Source: Prosthecobacter debontii
Lineage (GTDB): Bacteria; Verrucomicrobiota; Verrucomicrobiia; Verrucomicrobiales; Akkermansiaceae
DNA: 13,916 nucleotides
Direction: 5' to 3'
Assembly (NCBI GenBank): GCA_945883455.1
Contig: CAMCXJ010000046.1
Location: forward strand, 1-13,916
Shown: piece by piece, positions 12,375 to 13,916 of the stretch
How the letters are laid out: every line of letters begins with the position of its first letter
How positions within the stretch are numbered: the stretch's first letter is position 1
Position numbers and translations under genes: made by a program
Notes under the pieces: generated by a model
Databases searched by the model: none
What the model saw: the letters and a program-made list of their open reading frames with translations, nothing else
Told to the model about the DNA's origin: nothing

Positions 12375-12815
12375 ATGGATGCATTTCTGCAAGCTGCGGT
12401 TGATGAGGCTCTTGAGGGACTTAGCGAGGGCGGCATCCCTATCGGCAGCGTAATTGTTAGAAACGGCGAGGTCATCGGCCGCGGACACAACCGGCGCGTC
12501 CAGAAAGGCAGCGCCATCCTGCACGGGGAGATGGATGCCCTTGAAAACCTGGGACGCCAACCCGCCGAAGTTTACCGGGATTGCACGCTCTACACCACCC
12601 TGTCGCCCTGCCCTATGTGCACTGGTGCCATCCTTCTCTATGGCATCCCGCGGGTAGTGATCGGCGAGAACCGTAGCTTTCTCGGCGCTGAAGAACTCCT
12701 CCGTGCCCACGGTGTAACACTTACCGTGCTGGATGATCCCACCTGCCTACGGATGATGGAGAATTTCATCCAGGAAAAACCCAATCTCTGGAATGAGGAT
12801 ATCGGGGAAACCTGA
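12375..12815 (+). CDS. Cytosine deaminase, yeast FCY1-like (nucleoside/cytidine deaminase family)
   Basis: This is a 146-residue protein from ATG 12375, with AAGG about 8 bases upstream. Zinc site: HGEMDALEN (His50, Glu52 as proton shuttle) and PCPMCTGAI (Cys79, Cys82). It follows the yeast cytosine deaminase pattern rather than TadA: EGGIPIGSVIVRNG, GRGHNRRVQKGSAILHGE, YRDCTLYTTLSPC, YGIPRVVIGEN, and a C-terminus LWNEDIGE holding the Trp and Asp that cover cytosine in the yeast enzyme (Asn39 is also conserved). The expected reaction is cytosine plus water to uracil plus ammonia (EC 3.5.4.1), cytoplasmic. It is divergent from the LOG gene with a shared 76-base intergenic region, which suggests linked pyrimidine salvage. 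The assignment rests on motif recall; substrate is not proven. Confidence 0.88.
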   Translation: MDAFLQAAVDEALEGLSEGGIPIGSVIVRNGEVIGRGHNRRVQKGSAILHGEMDALENLGRQPAEVYRDCTLYTTLSPCPMCTGAILLYGIPRVVIGENRSFLGAEELLRAHGVTLTVLDDPTCLRMMENFIQEKPNLWNEDIGET

Positions 12816-12936
12816 TTAAGTAGAGCAGAATTTAGGTTTCACCTGCATCTCCTCCCAGTGCAGTAACGCAGTGAGCGGTGAAGTCGGATGCGCGGATTCG
12901 GAGAGTTGGCGAGGAGGCAATGGCAATGGCGGTGTT

Positions 12937-13536
12937 TCAAAGACAGAGCTCTTTCGCGAGCCAGTGTTCGAAAGCGGAGTGGTTGTCGAGGTGGTATTGG
13001 TGAGTGCGGAGACCGAAATAGTTGCCGGTGGCGATGTTGGCGGGTAGGTCGTCGATGTAGAAGGTTTTCCCGGGGATCAACGAATATTTCTCGATAGCGA
13101 GTTGGTAGATTTCCGGCTCGGGTTTGATGGAATCGACCTCGTAGGAAAGGATGGCGCCATGGAAGAGGGAGAACGCGGGGTAGACCTCGAAGACCCAAGG
13201 GCAATGGATGGCGTTGGTGTTGGAAAAAAGGATGAGGCGGTGGCCGGCGGCGTGGAGAGCGCGGACGTTTTGCCACATTGCTTCATTAGGCGTGAAAATG
13301 TGCCGCCACGCATGGTGGAACTCAGCGTGCGATGCAGAGGAACCGAGGGTGGCGAGCGCCCAGTCGGTGTAATCGGATACGGAGATACGGCCAGTCTCGA
13401 ACTCGTCTTTTTTCGCGAGGAGCTCGGAAAGGGCGGAGGCAGGATCGGGGTGACCGGGCGACAGGAAGGTTTTTAGCGAAGCCTCGAAATCGAAATCGAG
13501 GAGGACTTTGCCGATGTCGAAAAGGAAGTCGGACAT
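12937..13536 (-). CDS. HAD-superfamily sugar-phosphate phosphatase, YihX-like
   Basis: This is a 199-residue protein from ATG 13536. HAD motif I is FDIGKVLLDFD: nucleophile Asp7, with Gly at the position that is usually Asp, as in YihX and epoxide-hydrolase N-terminal-type HADs. A helical cap follows (about 20-85). Motif II is LFSNTN (104-108), motif III SIKPEPEIY (Lys138) and motif IV YIDDLPANI (Asp162, Asp163). YihX of E. coli hydrolyses alpha-D-glucose 1-phosphate, so a small sugar phosphate is the likely substrate. The change in motif I keeps the fold but affects acid-base chemistry. The partial glycosyltransferase gene ends 30 bases upstream on the same strand, so the two are probably co-transcribed. 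The product is soluble and cytoplasmic. Confidence 0.88.
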   Translation of the reverse strand: MSDFLFDIGKVLLDFDFEASLKTFLSPGHPDPASALSELLAKKDEFETGRISVSDYTDWALATLGSSASHAEFHHAWRHIFTPNEAMWQNVRALHAAGHRLILFSNTNAIHCPWVFEVYPAFSLFHGAILSYEVDSIKPEPEIYQLAIEKYSLIPGKTFYIDDLPANIATGNYFGLRTHQYHLDNHSAFEHWLAKELCL

Positions 13537-13566
13537 GGTAAAACTTTAAAATTTAAACATTAAAAC

Positions 13567-13916
13567 TCAAATTAGAGGATGGGTGTGTTTCAGGATGAAT
13601 TTGGCGGCGGTTAGGGCTCCGTCGTTGCAGTTATGGGCGGCGAGGGCGTCTTTCATGGTGCGCCATTTTGCGGCGCGGTTCGCGAGGATGTGGGTGACGG
13701 CTTCTGTGAGGTCTTTCGGGTGCTCCGCGAGATCGCCCGCACCGAGTTGCTGGAGGAGGCGGAGGTTCCCCTCCTCTTGGCCGGGAACGAGGTGGTGGAT
13801 AAGCATGGGGCAGCGGGCGGCGATGGCCTCGTGGACGGTGGCTCCTCCTGCCTTGCCGACGACAAGGTGGTGCTTGTTCAGAAGCTGCGGGACTTTCCGC
13901 GTCCATCCGAGAAGGC
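13567..13916 (-). CDS. MurG/GT28-type glycosyltransferase, partial (C-terminal part only)
   Basis: The frame is open on the minus strand from the right edge to a TGA at 13567; the start is outside the window. Visible residues include LLGWTRKVPQLLNKHHLVVG, KAGGATVHEAIAARCPM and HHLVPGQEEGNLRLL, then an Ala/Lys-rich C-terminal helix. KAGGxTxxEA followed by the Pro-Gly-Gln-Glu/xxN step is the sugar-nucleotide binding site of the GT28 C-terminal domain (MurG, MGDG synthase and similar processive lipid glycosyltransferases), which binds UDP-sugar at the inner membrane. I cannot tell MurG from a glycolipid synthase without the N-terminal half, though HHLVPGQEEGN is more like the MGDG-synthase branch. 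It lies directly upstream of the HAD phosphatase, spacing 30 bases. Confidence 0.82.
   Translation of the reverse strand, partial: LLGWTRKVPQLLNKHHLVVGKAGGATVHEAIAARCPMLIHHLVPGQEEGNLRLLQQLGAGDLAEHPKDLTEAVTHILANRAAKWRTMKDALAAHNCNDGALTAAKFILKHTHPLI

Noticed and set aside
12299..12517. N-terminal extension of the LOG protein to 12517
   Set aside because: It would overlap the cytosine deaminase coding region on the other strand and does not match family N-termini; MAKVRLAG at 12298 starts the first beta strand.
12375..12815. TadA (tRNA adenosine deaminase) as identity of the deaminase
   Set aside because: The C-terminal LWNEDIGE and the YGIPRVVIGEN block follow yeast cytosine deaminase, and the usual TadA C-terminal pattern is absent.
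1..13916. CRISPR array, rRNA genes or complete insertion sequence
   Set aside because: No regularly spaced repeats, no rRNA-like segment and no transposase or integrase reading frame was found on either strand.

Overview
The window looks like chromosomal DNA of a Verrucomicrobia-type bacterium (PVC superphylum). The base composition is GC-rich. It carries a PEP-CTERM anchored exported protein, a pseudopilin with the H-X9-DG motif typical of PVC genomes, a sulfatase remnant beside a secreted alpha/beta hydrolase, and few clear Shine-Dalgarno sequences. The lineage is inferred from these family types, not from a marker gene.

Left part (1-3621). A partial minus-strand gene leaves the window at base 1. 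Its upstream region holds two adjacent perfect inverted repeats. To the right is a plus-strand series: a small membrane protein with a CEMC motif, a pseudopilin-like protein, a His-rich exported protein (HDHY, HGHIHGR), and a PEP-CTERM protein. It ends at a strong intrinsic terminator. The last three genes are tightly packed (14-base gap, then a 4-base overlap), so they form an operon; the CEMC gene is 272 bases upstream. I read this set as a cell-surface module, possibly metal-related. It is the best candidate here for a little-described system.

Middle (3843-6946). A membrane-anchored subtilisin-family (S8) protease with an intact triad is followed by hairpin-rich DNA. That hairpin sits exactly where a decayed minus-strand sulfatase stops. 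The sulfatase has lost its N-terminus, an internal block and its C-terminus, and it abuts an intact secreted alpha/beta hydrolase.

Accessory patch (6947-9185). An AT-richer spacer carries a good sigma70-type promoter with an inverted-repeat arm between its boxes. It drives a nucleotidyltransferase-fold gene that overlaps a winged-helix-like gene, a pair resembling a toxin-antitoxin or abortive-infection module. A type I restriction specificity subunit (hsdS) remnant with an in-frame stop follows. The patch ends at an initiator tRNA-fMet gene, a plausible old integration site.

Right part (9186-13916). These look like core genes: tRNA-fMet; a conserved protein usually named 3-methyladenine DNA glycosylase; NAD kinase, probably co-transcribed behind a two-domain LOG-family protein; a divergent yeast-type cytosine deaminase; a YihX-like HAD phosphatase; and the C-terminal part of a MurG/GT28-type glycosyltransferase that leaves the window. 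A LOG phosphoribohydrolase facing a cytosine deaminase would make sense as nucleotide-base salvage (nucleotide to free base to uracil), although this is inference.
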